From the NCBI GenBank assembly GCA_021776925.1, contig JAJFFB010000009.1, positions 1 to 64,000 of the forward strand: a stretch of 64,000 nucleotides of DNA. Reading direction: 5' to 3'. The notes under the pieces were generated by a model. The model saw only the letters and a list, made by a program, of their open reading frames with translations. It made no database searches and had not been told where the DNA came from. This DNA comes from Planctomycetota bacterium (GTDB lineage Bacteria > Planctomycetota > UBA1135). A program made the position numbers and the translations under genes. Below, in pieces: positions 49,301 through 59,531 of this stretch (positions within the stretch are counted from its first letter, which is position 1; every line of letters starts with the position of its first letter).

Positions 49301-49476
49301 CAACTGCCAGCTTGATGCAAGACTTCTACCTGAACTTCCTTTCCCAGAGGTTGGACAAAGGCGAAGCCCTGTACCAGGCCCAGTTGGAACAGCTGCGGCA
49401 GAATCGCGCCGACTACCAGGGCGACGCCCGCCCCAGCACCTGGGGTGCCTTTGTGCTTAGCGGGGACTGGCGCTGA
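46354..49476 (+). CDS. Exported TPR-repeat protein with CHAT (caspase-like) peptidase domain
   Basis: 1040 residues. Short hydrophobic leader (MLCKGLGLLLLLGFQ). Residues ~25-130 look like a PPC-type beta domain (ETGTYHVEQRSFDFDSYLIL, LEAGQEYQLSAVAL). Residues ~170-500 hold about seven TPR units of the TPR_12 kind (PLLLRCVQLDEEVFGKGHPD, LNNLAILLTDLGRYQEAI, WNNLGTLLAQSGEAAAAID). A helical linker leads to a CHAT domain at ~630-1040 with the catalytic dyad His864 (LHLATHGFF) and Cys944 (VLSACETALG), plus the closing PSTWGAFVLSGD. CHAT domains are clan CD proteases related to caspases and separase. The leader implies export, which is uncommon for TPR-CHAT effectors. The gene is less GC-rich than its neighbours. 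Three 11-bp repeats precede it. Confidence 0.88.
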   Translation: MLCKGLGLLLLLGFQEPQSPELLVPEVPVHGSIGSSAVEVHAPALDADGGLATWGETYRILVKETGTYHVEQRSFDFDSYLILRDGDGAVVGEDNDGLIGSHARLEMELEAGQEYQLSAVALHRGMGEFVLALRQGAGEPLNPSQRSQLEHDDFSERVTHFERKEGRTSVHVWNLLSDRGLDLLRAGEYPLAEPLLLRCVQLDEEVFGKGHPDNSAAIGNLGYLYRLMGELAKAEPLLREAVAIDQEHLGPEHLTTGVSLNNLAILLTDLGRYQEAIAITERVLAIRKRHHGPRHPATATILNNLGHLHQVHGDRQGAASFFESALEIRRKSLGDEHPAVGQSWNNLGTLLAQSGEAAAAIDHYRRALSIYENSIGKDHPETASVWHNLALVQIRIGDLDLAKESIQKTLAIRSRTLGDYHPRTLLSMNALAGIERRLGRFIAAAALLQEASRKQAWLLGPLHPHSIQSQYNYGLTLAGQGRLEAALESVSRGLGNALEYLDIELPTMTESASFEFLVTLGDPETTLQLVHKRAAEEHREYFNLYLNWKGKATRMQHQRLLLRRNSEDEALQQELAELKTLTSTLSSMLYRSGKKFTDEFNSRLQDQKQRRIALERSINRRIHAQTGDLLPGAAEIQAALPEHGLALDFFVGERVYAWVVPKTGVIRLRDLGESTAIQTALNAFLDRTTERGGRTLGDTADPSVALRALIWEPFREETKGKETIILSPDGFLCRLPFAALSDADGRFLLEDHRFYYASDLTRIPGHEPGASGRQGPILALADVNYYRRGPMPAQAQTSGLPRSSLGRTWPSLSATRQELALLKDLHSIVLKWDSPFMELVGPAATEEAVRAGLPGKRYLHLATHGFFEPESLPSLAAELQRLQAPSDLDIQQRAVGQLPSLLSGLVLAGVNAASEEGRDDGFLTAEEIQNLDLSACDLAVLSACETALGSIRSGEGMMSMRRSFELSGAKTVLASLWRVDDQATASLMQDFYLNFLSQRLDKGEALYQAQLEQLRQNRADYQGDARPSTWGAFVLSGDWR

Positions 49477-49506
49477 GAGCGGGATTTGACAGAATCAGGA
49501 GCCAGC

Positions 49507-49956
49507 ATGAAATACCTGCTCCTCACCCTTGCTGCCGGCGGCATTGCTCTTGCCGGCGATCCCGAACCGCGGGCCTACGCCCTGCTCGACCCGAACTCCA
49601 AGGATGAAGTCCTGGTGGTGTTGGAGCACCAGGGCGATCACGCCGCGGTCATCTGGGACGCTGAAGATGAGCAGTTCGGCGAGGTCAAGAAGGATCGGGG
49701 AGAGGTGCTCGAGCCGACGCCCTTCGGGGTCAAGTTGATCGCCCCGGGTGACATGGACACCACGCGCAAGGCTTATCCCAACCTCGATGCTATCGACGAC
49801 GTGGTGTTCAAGGTGGCGGGGGAAAAAGATGAGGTCTTTGCCAATTCCACTTTCCCGGCCCAAGGACTGCACCACCATCGCTTCGATCTGGAAGGACGGT
49901 TGGAAGCCTATGCCGACGGCAAGGGCAGTTATGACAACTTGCGCTCTTTCCGTTAG
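49507..49956 (+). CDS. Hypothetical exported protein
   Basis: 149 residues. Start at 49507 has an AGGAG ribosome site seven bases upstream and opens a signal peptide (MKYLLLTLAAGGIALAGDPE). The mature part is a small alpha/beta domain (AYALLDPNSKDEVLVVLEHQ, HAAVIWDAEDEQFGEV). No family recognised. The frame continues without any other stop beyond the TAG at 49954 into the next small frame. Probably follows the CHAT gene in one transcript (30-base gap). Confidence 0.65.
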   Translation: MKYLLLTLAAGGIALAGDPEPRAYALLDPNSKDEVLVVLEHQGDHAAVIWDAEDEQFGEVKKDRGEVLEPTPFGVKLIAPGDMDTTRKAYPNLDAIDDVVFKVAGEKDEVFANSTFPAQGLHHHRFDLEGRLEAYADGKGSYDNLRSFR

Positions 49957-50151
49957 GTGAGCAAGGCTGGCAAACGCCTCGACATCTGGCCCGAATCAAT
50001 CAGCAGCGGTGGCGGAGATACGATCACCACCCAGCGCCGCGTTCCCGAGAACCTGCCGCGCGGCGCCAAATTACAGCTCGGCGTCCTGGTCGGAGCCAAG
50101 CGCGAACGCGTGGAGTTCTCCTTCTCGCAGATCCTGAGAAGCGACGCCTGA
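49957..50151 (+). CDS. Small hypothetical protein or read-through extension of the preceding gene
   Basis: 64 codons starting with a GTG directly after, and in the same frame as, the TAG of the preceding gene. The translation has protein-like character (RLDIWPESISSGGGDTITTQ, LQLGVLVGAKRERVEFSFSQ), ending before the convergent PAP2 gene with one base between. No ribosome site is seen before the GTG, so it may be a coupled small gene, a C-terminal part made by stop read-through, or the remains of one longer gene broken by a nonsense change. Confidence 0.4.
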   Translation: MSKAGKRLDIWPESISSGGGDTITTQRRVPENLPRGAKLQLGVLVGAKRERVEFSFSQILRSDA

Positions 50152-50152
50152 A

Positions 50153-50959
50153 TCAGAACTGCCACAGCAGACCGATGCCTGCACCGGCGCCGGACGGGTC
50201 CAGGATCGGCACCAGCTGGCCGCCGAGGATTTCGGCCTGGTGTTCGCGCGCGATGGTTGTGCCGATCACCCAGCCGACGGTCCAGCCGGCGATGACGTCG
50301 TCCAGGTCGTGTTCACGGTCATCCATGCGCTGGAAGCCGACCATCATTGCGAGCGCGTAGGCGGGGACTCCGGCCTTCCAGCCGTACTGTTCACCAAGTG
50401 CGGCAGCCGCAGCCATGCTCATCGAGGAATGTCCGCTGGGGAATCCTTCCGGGATTCCGTTGGGTCGTTCGTCGCGGAACAGGGCCTTCATCGCCAGCGT
50501 GCTGACCCCGGTCACGATCAGCGTCGATGCCAGCGCCTGGCTCTTTTCGACGCCCTCGGCGTTATCCGCAAGAGCATTGATTCCGTACCAGGCGGCGGTG
50601 CCACCGAGCAGGACGTAGCCGGTGCCCAGGTAGTCCAGCGCGTGGCTGGTCACCCGCGGCAGGTAGTCGCGTGAATCGAAATCCGCAGCCAGTTCGTCCT
50701 CGACCCCGGCCGAGTCGAGGCCCAGCGCCAGCGCGAGACCGCCGCCGAAGTAAAGCCAGGTCGAAGGAGCGAGGTAGACCGATTTGGTGTCTTCCCACAT
50801 GCCGGCCAGAAAACCACTCTGCTGGTAGCTGCGATGGGCAGCGCCGCTCAAGGAGGGCGGATAGCCCGGGCGCCAGTCGCGAGTGGGCGCGTTGGTACAT
50901 GAAACCGCAGCCATGGATGCCAGCAAGAGGGTCAGGCACGGTGCGGGTTTCAATGGCAT
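50153..50959 (-). CDS. PAP2-superfamily phosphatase lipoprotein
   Basis: 268 residues. Signal peptide with lipobox-like end (LLLASMAAVSC). Several membrane segments (LYFGGGLALALGLDS, YVLLGGTAAWYGINALA, LASTLIVTGVSTLAMKAL). The three PAP2 motifs are complete: KALFRDERPNG, PSGHSS, and RMDDREHDLDD (Arg-x5-His-x3-Asp). Such enzymes remove phosphate from lipid phosphates such as undecaprenyl pyrophosphate or phosphatidate at the envelope. Substrate uncertain. Divergent from the ATP-grasp gene. Confidence 0.88.
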   Translation of the reverse strand: MPLKPAPCLTLLLASMAAVSCTNAPTRDWRPGYPPSLSGAAHRSYQQSGFLAGMWEDTKSVYLAPSTWLYFGGGLALALGLDSAGVEDELAADFDSRDYLPRVTSHALDYLGTGYVLLGGTAAWYGINALADNAEGVEKSQALASTLIVTGVSTLAMKALFRDERPNGIPEGFPSGHSSMSMAAAAALGEQYGWKAGVPAYALAMMVGFQRMDDREHDLDDVIAGWTVGWVIGTTIAREHQAEILGGQLVPILDPSGAGAGIGLLWQF

Positions 50960-51032
50960 CGCGAATCGATCTTAGGAATCCGATATGCCGCTTTCATCTA
51001 TTTTGATTCCTTTGGAACGAGCGCTACGATGA
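50960..51032. promoter_or_regulatory. Short divergent promoter region
   Basis: 73 bases (or ~120 if the ATP-grasp gene starts at 51081) between the divergent PAP2 and ATP-grasp genes. The segment 50980-51015 is AT-rich for this window. Promoters for both genes are expected; none is assigned precisely. Confidence 0.35.
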
Positions 51033-52115
51033 ATGCGCCTTGCCCTTCGGCTTGCTGGCCGGACTCCATGTTGGATCGCCTTGCGCATCTGCCTGCTGAC
51101 CAATCAAGACATCGACGAAGACCCGTTCCCGAAAGAGGACTGGCCTTGCGATCCGCGGCCCTACCTGCCCGATGCCGACTGGCATCTGGAAGTTTTGCAG
51201 GACAAGGAAAGCGGACCGCTGCGCACCCGCGAATTGATCGAAGAGGGATTTGACCTGTTCTTCAACCTGTGCGACGGCGCCGAAGGCCAGGACGACGAGC
51301 CCGGCGTCGAGGTGGTGCAGATGCTTGAGAAGCACGGCGTGCCCTTCACCGGCGCAAGTTCCGAATTTTACGAGCCGACCCGCATCGAAATGAAGGAAGC
51401 CTGCGCCCGGGCCGGGCTTGCCTCGCCCGACTACGTGCTGGCGCGAAACCGGCGCGACCTGAAACGGGCTCTGCGCGACCTCGAGTTCCCACTCTTCGTC
51501 AAGCACCACAACAGTTATGCCAGCATCGATTTGAGCCGCCATTCGCGCGCCCAGTCTCCGGCCGGCCTGGAACGCCAGTTCAATAAGATTGTCTCGCGGC
51601 ACGGTGCAGCTCTGATCGAGGAATACATCGAAGGGACCGAGTGCACGGTCCTCGTCGCCGAGAATCCCAAAAACCCCAAACGCCCCATCGCCTATACCCC
51701 GGTGGAGTATCGTTTTCCCGCAGGAGAGAGCTTCAAGCACGAGAAGCTGAAGTGGGAAGATTTTAACGGGCTCGACGCGTTCCCGGTCCGCGATCCTGAA
51801 CTCGCCGAGCGATTGCAGGCTGAGGCGATCCGCTTGTTCCTCGAACTCAAGGGCGCGAGTTTCGGCCGCGTGGACGTGCGCGTCGCCGCCGACGGAACCC
51901 CGTACATGTTGGAAATGAACTCCAACTGCGGCCTCTACTATCCCGAGGATGCGCCCGGTAGCGCCGACCTCTGCCTGCGCTTCGACCCTGCCGGCCACGA
52001 GGGGTTCACCCGCCAATTGGTGGCGGTCGCTCTCCAGCGCGCCAGGCGGGCGGCCAGGGCGTCCTCCAAGGGAACGGCCAAGAGATCGGCCAAGAGAGCC
52101 ACCAAGGCACGCTAG
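51033..52115 (+). CDS. ATP-grasp ligase, D-alanine--D-alanine ligase-like
   Basis: 360 residues as drawn. The ATG at 51033 is the first start, but a TTG at 51081 begins MRICLLTNQDIDEDPFPKED, which looks more like the true N-terminus. ATP-grasp features: HHNSYASIDLSRHSR loop, LIEEYIEGTECTVLVAEN (typical ATP-binding strand), GRVDVRVAADGTPYMLEMNS with the Mg-binding Asp/Glu/Asn, then NCGLYYPEDAPGSADLC. The last ~25 residues are an Arg/Lys/Ala tail (ARRAARASSKGTAKRSAKRA), similar in nature to the topB tail. Forms a peptide-like bond using ATP; the substrates are unknown and it is not beside mur genes. Confidence 0.78.
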   Translation: MRLALRLAGRTPCWIALRICLLTNQDIDEDPFPKEDWPCDPRPYLPDADWHLEVLQDKESGPLRTRELIEEGFDLFFNLCDGAEGQDDEPGVEVVQMLEKHGVPFTGASSEFYEPTRIEMKEACARAGLASPDYVLARNRRDLKRALRDLEFPLFVKHHNSYASIDLSRHSRAQSPAGLERQFNKIVSRHGAALIEEYIEGTECTVLVAENPKNPKRPIAYTPVEYRFPAGESFKHEKLKWEDFNGLDAFPVRDPELAERLQAEAIRLFLELKGASFGRVDVRVAADGTPYMLEMNSNCGLYYPEDAPGSADLCLRFDPAGHEGFTRQLVAVALQRARRAARASSKGTAKRSAKRATKAR

Positions 52116-52148
52116 TCGCCTATCGATGCGCTTGCTAGCCTCATAGGC

Positions 52149-55100
52149 ATGCAGTCCCTCTTGCGGAAGGGTCGCGCCCTGACTTGCGCGGTTTCCACCA
52201 CGGCGCTGGCCTTGGTGGTGCCCTGGGTCCCGCTTACTGGTGACCGCGAGCCACTTTCCTTCAATCGGGACGTCCGCCCGATCCTTTCCAACAACTGCTT
52301 CCGCTGTCACGGTCCCGATCCGTCCACACGAGAGGCCAAGCTGCGATTGGATACCCAGCAAGGCTTGTATGCCGACCTGGATGGAATCCCTCTGGTCGCT
52401 CCGGGTGACCCGGAGGAGAGCGAACTGTATTTGCGCATCGCCTCGGAGGATGCCGAAGATCGCATGCCGCACCCGGATTCCGGGCTGACCCTGACCGAGG
52501 AACAGATCAGCACCATCGCCCGGTGGATCCGCGAAGGGGCGGTGTACGAAGGTCACTGGGCCTATCAGTCTCCTCGGCCGGTTGATCCACCCGAGGTCGG
52601 TGATGCGAAATGGTCCCGTTCACCGGTGGACCCCTTTGTCCTGCGCGCCCTTGAGCAACGCGCTTGGGGAGCTTCCCCCGACGCTGACCCCCGCTCCCTG
52701 GTCCGGCGTCTGTACCAGGATCTGACCGGACTTCCGCCGACCGCGGCCGAGGTCGCGGCGTTCTCCGCGCAACCCCTGGAGCTTGCTTTGGAGTCCACGG
52801 TGGATCGTCTGCTGGCCAGTCCGCACTACGCGGAACGCATGGCTGTGCACTGGCTGGACCTGGTGCGTTACGCCGATACCGTCGGCTACCACGGGGATCA
52901 GGATCGCAGCATGTCTCCATTTCGGGACTACGTGATCCAGGCCTTCGCCGACAACATGGCCTACGATCGTTTCGTGATCGAACAATTGGCCGGCGACCTG
53001 CTGCCCGAGGCCACTCTGGAACAACAGATCGCCTCCGGCTTCAACCGTTTGAACCAGATCACCGCCGAAGGCGGTGCCCAGGAGAAGGAATACCTTGCGA
53101 TCTACGCCGCCGATCGGGTGCGGACCACCGCGACGGTATTTCTCGGTTCGACCCTGGGTTGCGCGCAGTGTCACGACCATAAATTCGATCCGTTCACGAC
53201 CAAGGACTTCTATTCCTTCGGTGCGTTCTTCGCCGACCTCGAAGAACGCGGTGTCTATAACGGCGCCAACCAGGACGGGAACTGGGGGCCGCGCGTCGAG
53301 GTTCCGACCGCAGAGGAACAAGCCCTGATTCAGGAGCAGGAAATGCAGTTGGCCTCCCTGCACCAGGCTCTGGACACCAACACGCCGCAAATCGAGGCGC
53401 TGCAACTCTCCTGGGAAGAGGAACTGCGGCGGCGACTTCCGGCCCAACCCGAAGACTTCGACTGGATCGATGACGCACAGGAAAACGGCGGCACCACTTC
53501 GGGTTCCTGGACCTTCGTCGGCAGCGATCAGGTCGAGGCCCTCAGCGGTGCCAAGGCGCGACGGCAAGAGGGATCAGAAATCGTGCAGCATTTCTTCCAC
53601 GACGCCGATCGCCGGGTGCGAATCGGTGCGCAGGACCGCTTCTTCACGCACGTCTGGATCGATCCCGAATCTCCCCCCGACACCTTGATGCTGCAAATTC
53701 ATGCCGGCGCCACTTGGGAGCACCGGGCCTATTGGGGGGCGGACAAGATCAATTTCGGAGGGATCGGCCGGAAGGGCCCCGGACACCGCCACCAAGGACC
53801 TTTGCCTGCAGCAGGTCAATGGGTTCGGCTGGAGGTCGATGCAGCCACTCTCGGGCTGGTGCCCGGCGAAGAAGTCGACGGCATGGCCTTCACCCAGTTC
53901 GGGGGACGCGCCTACTGGGATCGTTCCGGCCTGCACGCGCAGAACCCACTGCACTCGATCGAGGGGATCGATTCCGGGATCCAACAGGCCTTGGTTCTTG
54001 CGCCGGAGGAACGGACCACTGAACAACGACAGGAACTCTCCGTTCTCCACCGTCGCCTCTGTCCTGAACTGGCCGATACCCGCGCCGAACTGGCAACCAC
54101 CGAGGCGCGCCTGAAACAAGCGCGGCAGGGAGTCACCACCTCGCTGGTCAGCCGCGCGATCGAAGCACGAGTCATGCGTGTACTCCCGCGCGGCAACTGG
54201 ATGGACGAGAGCGGGGAAGTCGTCCTCCCTGCGGTGCCTCGCTTCCTTGCCCAGATTCCAGGTTCCTCTTCCCAGCCTTTGGCTGAGGATGGCTCCCGCC
54301 TGGATCGCCTCGACCTCGCCCGTTGGCTGGTCGATCCACAGAACCCGCTGACCGCGCGGGTCTTCGTGAACCGCATCTGGGCGCTCTACTTCGGCCGTGG
54401 CATCGTGCGCAGCCTGGGGGACTTTGGTGCCCAGGGGGAATGGCCGGACCACCAAGAACTTCTCGATTGGCTCGCCCTGGACTTCGTCGCCAGCGGTTGG
54501 GACGTGAAACACCTGGTGCGGCGCATCGTCACTTCACGGACCTATCGTCAGGCCTCGGCCGGTTCCGGACCCCTATGGAACCGGGACCCGGAAAACCGCG
54601 CGCTCGGCCGCCAGCAACCCTATCGGATCGACGCCGAATTCGTGCGCGACCACGCGCTCGCGGTCAGTGGACTATTGAACCGCAGCGTCGGCGGCCGCAG
54701 CGCCAAGCCCTACCAGCCGGCAGGCTTCTGGCGCGAACTCAACTTTCCGGTGCGCCAATGGAAGCACGACCCGAGCGTGGCCGGATTGAGGCGCGGCCTC
54801 TACACCTACTGGTGTCGGACCTTTCTGCATCCGAGCCTGGCCGCCTTCGACGCGGTAAGCCGCGAGGAATGCGCGGTCGAGCGGACCCGGTCCAACACTC
54901 CGCAGCAGGCTCTGGTCCTCCTGAACGACCCGACCTACGTGGAAGCCGCACGCGCGCTGGCGCTGAGAATCCTGGCGCAAGCCCCGTCGGATCCACTCGG
55001 CCGCATTCGATTCGCCTTCCAGACCACCTTGCAACGGGACCCCCGCGGCGACGAGATCCAGGTCATGCTCGGCTTCCTGGAAGCGCAGCGGAGCAGGATC

Positions 55101-55244
55101 GAGGCAACACCGAGTTCATCCACAGGACTGTTAACCGTGGGGGACCACGCCCGGGTCGACGCACAGGACTCGGACGAAGTCGTCTTATGGACCGAGACCG
55201 CGCGGGTCCTGCTCAACCTCCACGAATTCATCACCCGCTCCTGA
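52149..55244 (+). CDS. Planctomycete cytochrome c (PSCyt1), DUF1549 and DUF1553 protein
   Basis: 1031 residues. N-terminal membrane or signal segment (VSTTALALVVPWVPL). Heme site C50-F-R-C53-H54 in SNNCFRCHGPDPS starts the PSCyt1 domain. Then DUF1549 (ARIYQDLTGLPPTAAEV-like segment, YADTVGYHGDQD) with a second C-x-x-C-H in GCAQCHDHKFDPFTTKDFY, a middle Concanavalin-like region (~430-600), and C-terminal DUF1553 (DPQNPLTARVFVNRIWALYF, GRGIVRSLGDFG, SNTPQQALVLLNDPTYVEAA). This architecture is almost exclusive to Planctomycetota and Verrucomicrobiota and is paired with DUF1501. Role unknown; some members are linked to polysaccharide use. TGATG overlap with the next gene. Confidence 0.95.
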   Translation: MQSLLRKGRALTCAVSTTALALVVPWVPLTGDREPLSFNRDVRPILSNNCFRCHGPDPSTREAKLRLDTQQGLYADLDGIPLVAPGDPEESELYLRIASEDAEDRMPHPDSGLTLTEEQISTIARWIREGAVYEGHWAYQSPRPVDPPEVGDAKWSRSPVDPFVLRALEQRAWGASPDADPRSLVRRLYQDLTGLPPTAAEVAAFSAQPLELALESTVDRLLASPHYAERMAVHWLDLVRYADTVGYHGDQDRSMSPFRDYVIQAFADNMAYDRFVIEQLAGDLLPEATLEQQIASGFNRLNQITAEGGAQEKEYLAIYAADRVRTTATVFLGSTLGCAQCHDHKFDPFTTKDFYSFGAFFADLEERGVYNGANQDGNWGPRVEVPTAEEQALIQEQEMQLASLHQALDTNTPQIEALQLSWEEELRRRLPAQPEDFDWIDDAQENGGTTSGSWTFVGSDQVEALSGAKARRQEGSEIVQHFFHDADRRVRIGAQDRFFTHVWIDPESPPDTLMLQIHAGATWEHRAYWGADKINFGGIGRKGPGHRHQGPLPAAGQWVRLEVDAATLGLVPGEEVDGMAFTQFGGRAYWDRSGLHAQNPLHSIEGIDSGIQQALVLAPEERTTEQRQELSVLHRRLCPELADTRAELATTEARLKQARQGVTTSLVSRAIEARVMRVLPRGNWMDESGEVVLPAVPRFLAQIPGSSSQPLAEDGSRLDRLDLARWLVDPQNPLTARVFVNRIWALYFGRGIVRSLGDFGAQGEWPDHQELLDWLALDFVASGWDVKHLVRRIVTSRTYRQASAGSGPLWNRDPENRALGRQQPYRIDAEFVRDHALAVSGLLNRSVGGRSAKPYQPAGFWRELNFPVRQWKHDPSVAGLRRGLYTYWCRTFLHPSLAAFDAVSREECAVERTRSNTPQQALVLLNDPTYVEAARALALRILAQAPSDPLGRIRFAFQTTLQRDPRGDEIQVMLGFLEAQRSRIEATPSSSTGLLTVGDHARVDAQDSDEVVLWTETARVLLNLHEFITRS

Positions 55245-56635
55245 TGAACCCAGGGCCCAACCCGAGTCGCATGTCCCGACGGGACTTCTTTCGCCGCGGT
55301 GCAGGTGGCCTTGGTGCGATCGCATTCGGTAGCTTGCAAGAGCCACTGGCCGCCCACAGTCTGCCCCATTTTGCACCGCGGTGTCGGCGGGTGATCCATC
55401 TCTACATGGCCGGTGGACCTTCGCACCTGGAGACCTTCGACTACAAGGCGGAACTGGCTCGACGCCACGGCGAAGCGATGCCGGAGTCGTTCACCGCCGG
55501 ACAACCGATCGCCCAGCTGCAAGGCCAGGAATTGAAGTGTCTCGCGCCGCAGCATCCCTTCGAACGCTTCGGCGAATCCCAGCAGGAGATCTGCTCCTTA
55601 TTCCCGCACATCGGCAGCATCGCCGACGACATCTGCATCGTGCGTTCGATGCATACCGATCAGATCAATCATGATCCGGCGCACACCTTCATGAACACCG
55701 GTTCGCAGATCTCGGGCCGTCCGAGCATGGGATCGTGGGTGAACTATGGGCTCGGCAGCGAATGCGAGGACCTGCCCGGCTTCGTGGTCATGTCCTCGGT
55801 CGGCAAGGGCGGCCAGAGCCAACCGATCGCGTCCCGCCAGTGGCACTCCGGTTTCCTGCCGTCCAAATTTCAGGGAGTGCCCTTCCGCAGCAGCGGGGAC
55901 CCGGTCGAATACCTGGGTAATCCGTCGGGCATCGATCGTGAGGATCAGCGCGCCGCCCTCGATGCCATTGCGGCCCTGAACCGGTCCCACGCCGAACTCG
56001 TGCACGACCCCGAGATCGAGACGCGCATCAGTCAATACGAGATGGCCTTCCGCATGCAGGCCAGTGTGCCCGATCTGATGGACCTGTCGGGCGAACCCGA
56101 ATCGGTTCTTGAGGAGTACGGCACGCGAGGCGCCGACGGCAGCTTCGCCGCCAATTGCCTGTTGGCGCGTCGTCTGGCCGAACGCGGGGTGCGCTTCATC
56201 CAGCTCTATCACCGCGCCTGGGACCACCACGGCGCGGTCAAGCGCAGTATGGAGATCACCGCAGGCGAGGTCGACCGCGCCAGTGGAGCCTTGATCCGTG
56301 ACCTCAAGCGTCGTGGCCTGCTCGAGGACACGCTGGTTCTCTGGGGAGGCGAATTCGGTCGCACTCCGATGGGGCAGGGTGATGGGCGGGACCATCACAT
56401 CAAGGGTTTCTCCCTGTGGCTCGCCGGCGGTGGCATTCGCGGCGGCATGAGTTACGGCGCCACCGATGATTTCGGTTATCACGCGGTGGACCGCCCGGTC
56501 CACGTCAACGATCTTCACGCCACCATGCTGCATCTGCTCGGCGTCAACCACACGCGTCTGACCTATCGATCGCAGGGGCGGGACTTCCGCCTCACCGACG
56601 TCGGCGGCCACGTGATGCAGGACTGGATTGCTTGA
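55244..56635 (+). CDS. DUF1501 protein, Tat-exported
   Basis: 463 residues from the ATG in the TGATG overlap with the PSCyt1 gene. Residues 9-45 are a Tat signal (SRRDFFRRGAGGLGAIAFGS). The DUF1501 fold belongs to the alkaline phosphatase/sulfatase superfamily; conserved segments include LYMAGGPSHLETFDYK, MHTDQINHDPAHTFMNTG, ARRLAERGVRFIQLYH, AWDHHG, LWGGEFGRTPMGQG and GRDHHIKGFSLWLAGGG. The His/Asp-rich motifs may bind metal. It works with the upstream PSCyt1 protein, with which it is nearly always paired. Exact activity is unknown. Confidence 0.95.
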   Translation: MNPGPNPSRMSRRDFFRRGAGGLGAIAFGSLQEPLAAHSLPHFAPRCRRVIHLYMAGGPSHLETFDYKAELARRHGEAMPESFTAGQPIAQLQGQELKCLAPQHPFERFGESQQEICSLFPHIGSIADDICIVRSMHTDQINHDPAHTFMNTGSQISGRPSMGSWVNYGLGSECEDLPGFVVMSSVGKGGQSQPIASRQWHSGFLPSKFQGVPFRSSGDPVEYLGNPSGIDREDQRAALDAIAALNRSHAELVHDPEIETRISQYEMAFRMQASVPDLMDLSGEPESVLEEYGTRGADGSFAANCLLARRLAERGVRFIQLYHRAWDHHGAVKRSMEITAGEVDRASGALIRDLKRRGLLEDTLVLWGGEFGRTPMGQGDGRDHHIKGFSLWLAGGGIRGGMSYGATDDFGYHAVDRPVHVNDLHATMLHLLGVNHTRLTYRSQGRDFRLTDVGGHVMQDWIA

Positions 56636-56702
56636 CCCTTGTTGGCTTCAATCGACGGTCCACCCCGCCGTCCGACCGCGCTAGAATCCTCGCCTCAGGT
56701 CA

Positions 56703-56828
56703 GTCCCCGTAGCTCAGTAGGATAGAGCGACGGTTTCCTGACGGTCTTTTCGGTGACCCAGGCGGACTGTGGAGGCCATGCTGTGCCAGGAGGGGACTCC
56801 AGGTCCTGCATGTTCGAAAACTGGTGTC
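56703..56828 (+). pseudogene. Interrupted, decayed tRNA-Arg(CCT)-like sequence
   Basis: 56703-56738 reads like a tRNA-Arg(CCT) 5' half: acceptor GTCCCCG, TA, D-arm GCTC-AGTAGGATA-GAGC, then ACGGTTTCCTGA. The 3' side of the anticodon stem should be ACCGT but is CGGTC. About 60 unrelated bases follow (with a GGTC-8-GACC hairpin), and then AGGTC and TTCGAAA, elements of a variable loop and T-loop, appear at 56801-56820 without pairing stems. It ends where the intact tRNA-Arg begins. A stretch GGGGACTCCA at 56792-56801 could also pair with the acceptor. Best read as a broken duplicate. Confidence 0.5.
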
Positions 56829-56905
56829 GCGCCCGTAGCTCAGTCGGATAGAGCGGCTGATTCCTAATCAGCAGGTCGCAGGTTCAAATCCTGCCGGGCG
56901 CACCA
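56829..56905 (+). tRNA. tRNA-Arg (anticodon CCT)
   Basis: A full cloverleaf of 77 bases with the CCA end encoded: acceptor GCGCCCG/CGGGCGC, D-arm GCTC/GAGC, anticodon arm GCTGA-TTCCTAA-TCAGC with CCT at the anticodon, variable loop AGGTC, T-arm GCAGG-TTCAAAT-CCTGC, discriminator A, CCA. All stems pair perfectly. It decodes AGG. An older, decayed copy lies immediately upstream. Confidence 0.97.
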
Positions 56906-56942
56906 TCGGCTCGAAATAGGCAGCGTCATGACACCTTCGCCC

Positions 56943-57058
56943 TCAGCGGGGCTTGACCAGCACCAGGGCTCTTCTGTGGGGAATCTGACCCCATCGGGTT
57001 TTGCGACCCGCCACTACCAGCACGCCTCCGCTGGCGGCAGAGTGAAGGACACCAGGAA
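56943..57058 (-). pseudogene. Possible 3' remnant of a secreted protein gene
   Basis: In the gap behind katG one minus-strand frame gives a protein-like C-terminus, VPGVLHSAASGGVLVVAGRK then TRWGQIPHRRALVLVKPR and a stop. It has no start and no ribosome site and upstream it runs into katG in another frame. It resembles the last strand of envelope proteins in this window only loosely. Possibly what remains after katG was inserted. The rest of 56906-57097 holds nothing I recognise. Confidence 0.25.
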
Positions 57059-57097
57059 CCTTGGCGGATTCCCGGCGTCGAGATGTAGAGCGGATCG

Positions 57098-59531
<2,434 letters not shown>

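Noticed and set aside
56703-56801. Selenocysteine or other long-variable-arm tRNA using GGGGACTCCA as its 3' end
   Set aside because: The acceptor can almost pair, but no T-arm with a TTCRA loop lies before it and the anticodon stem is mismatched.
56703-56828. Group I intron in a tRNA-Arg anticodon loop
   Set aside because: Known tRNA-Arg(CCT) introns exceed about 200 bases and leave perfect exon stems. Here the gap is ~60 bases and the 3' anticodon stem and T-stem do not pair.
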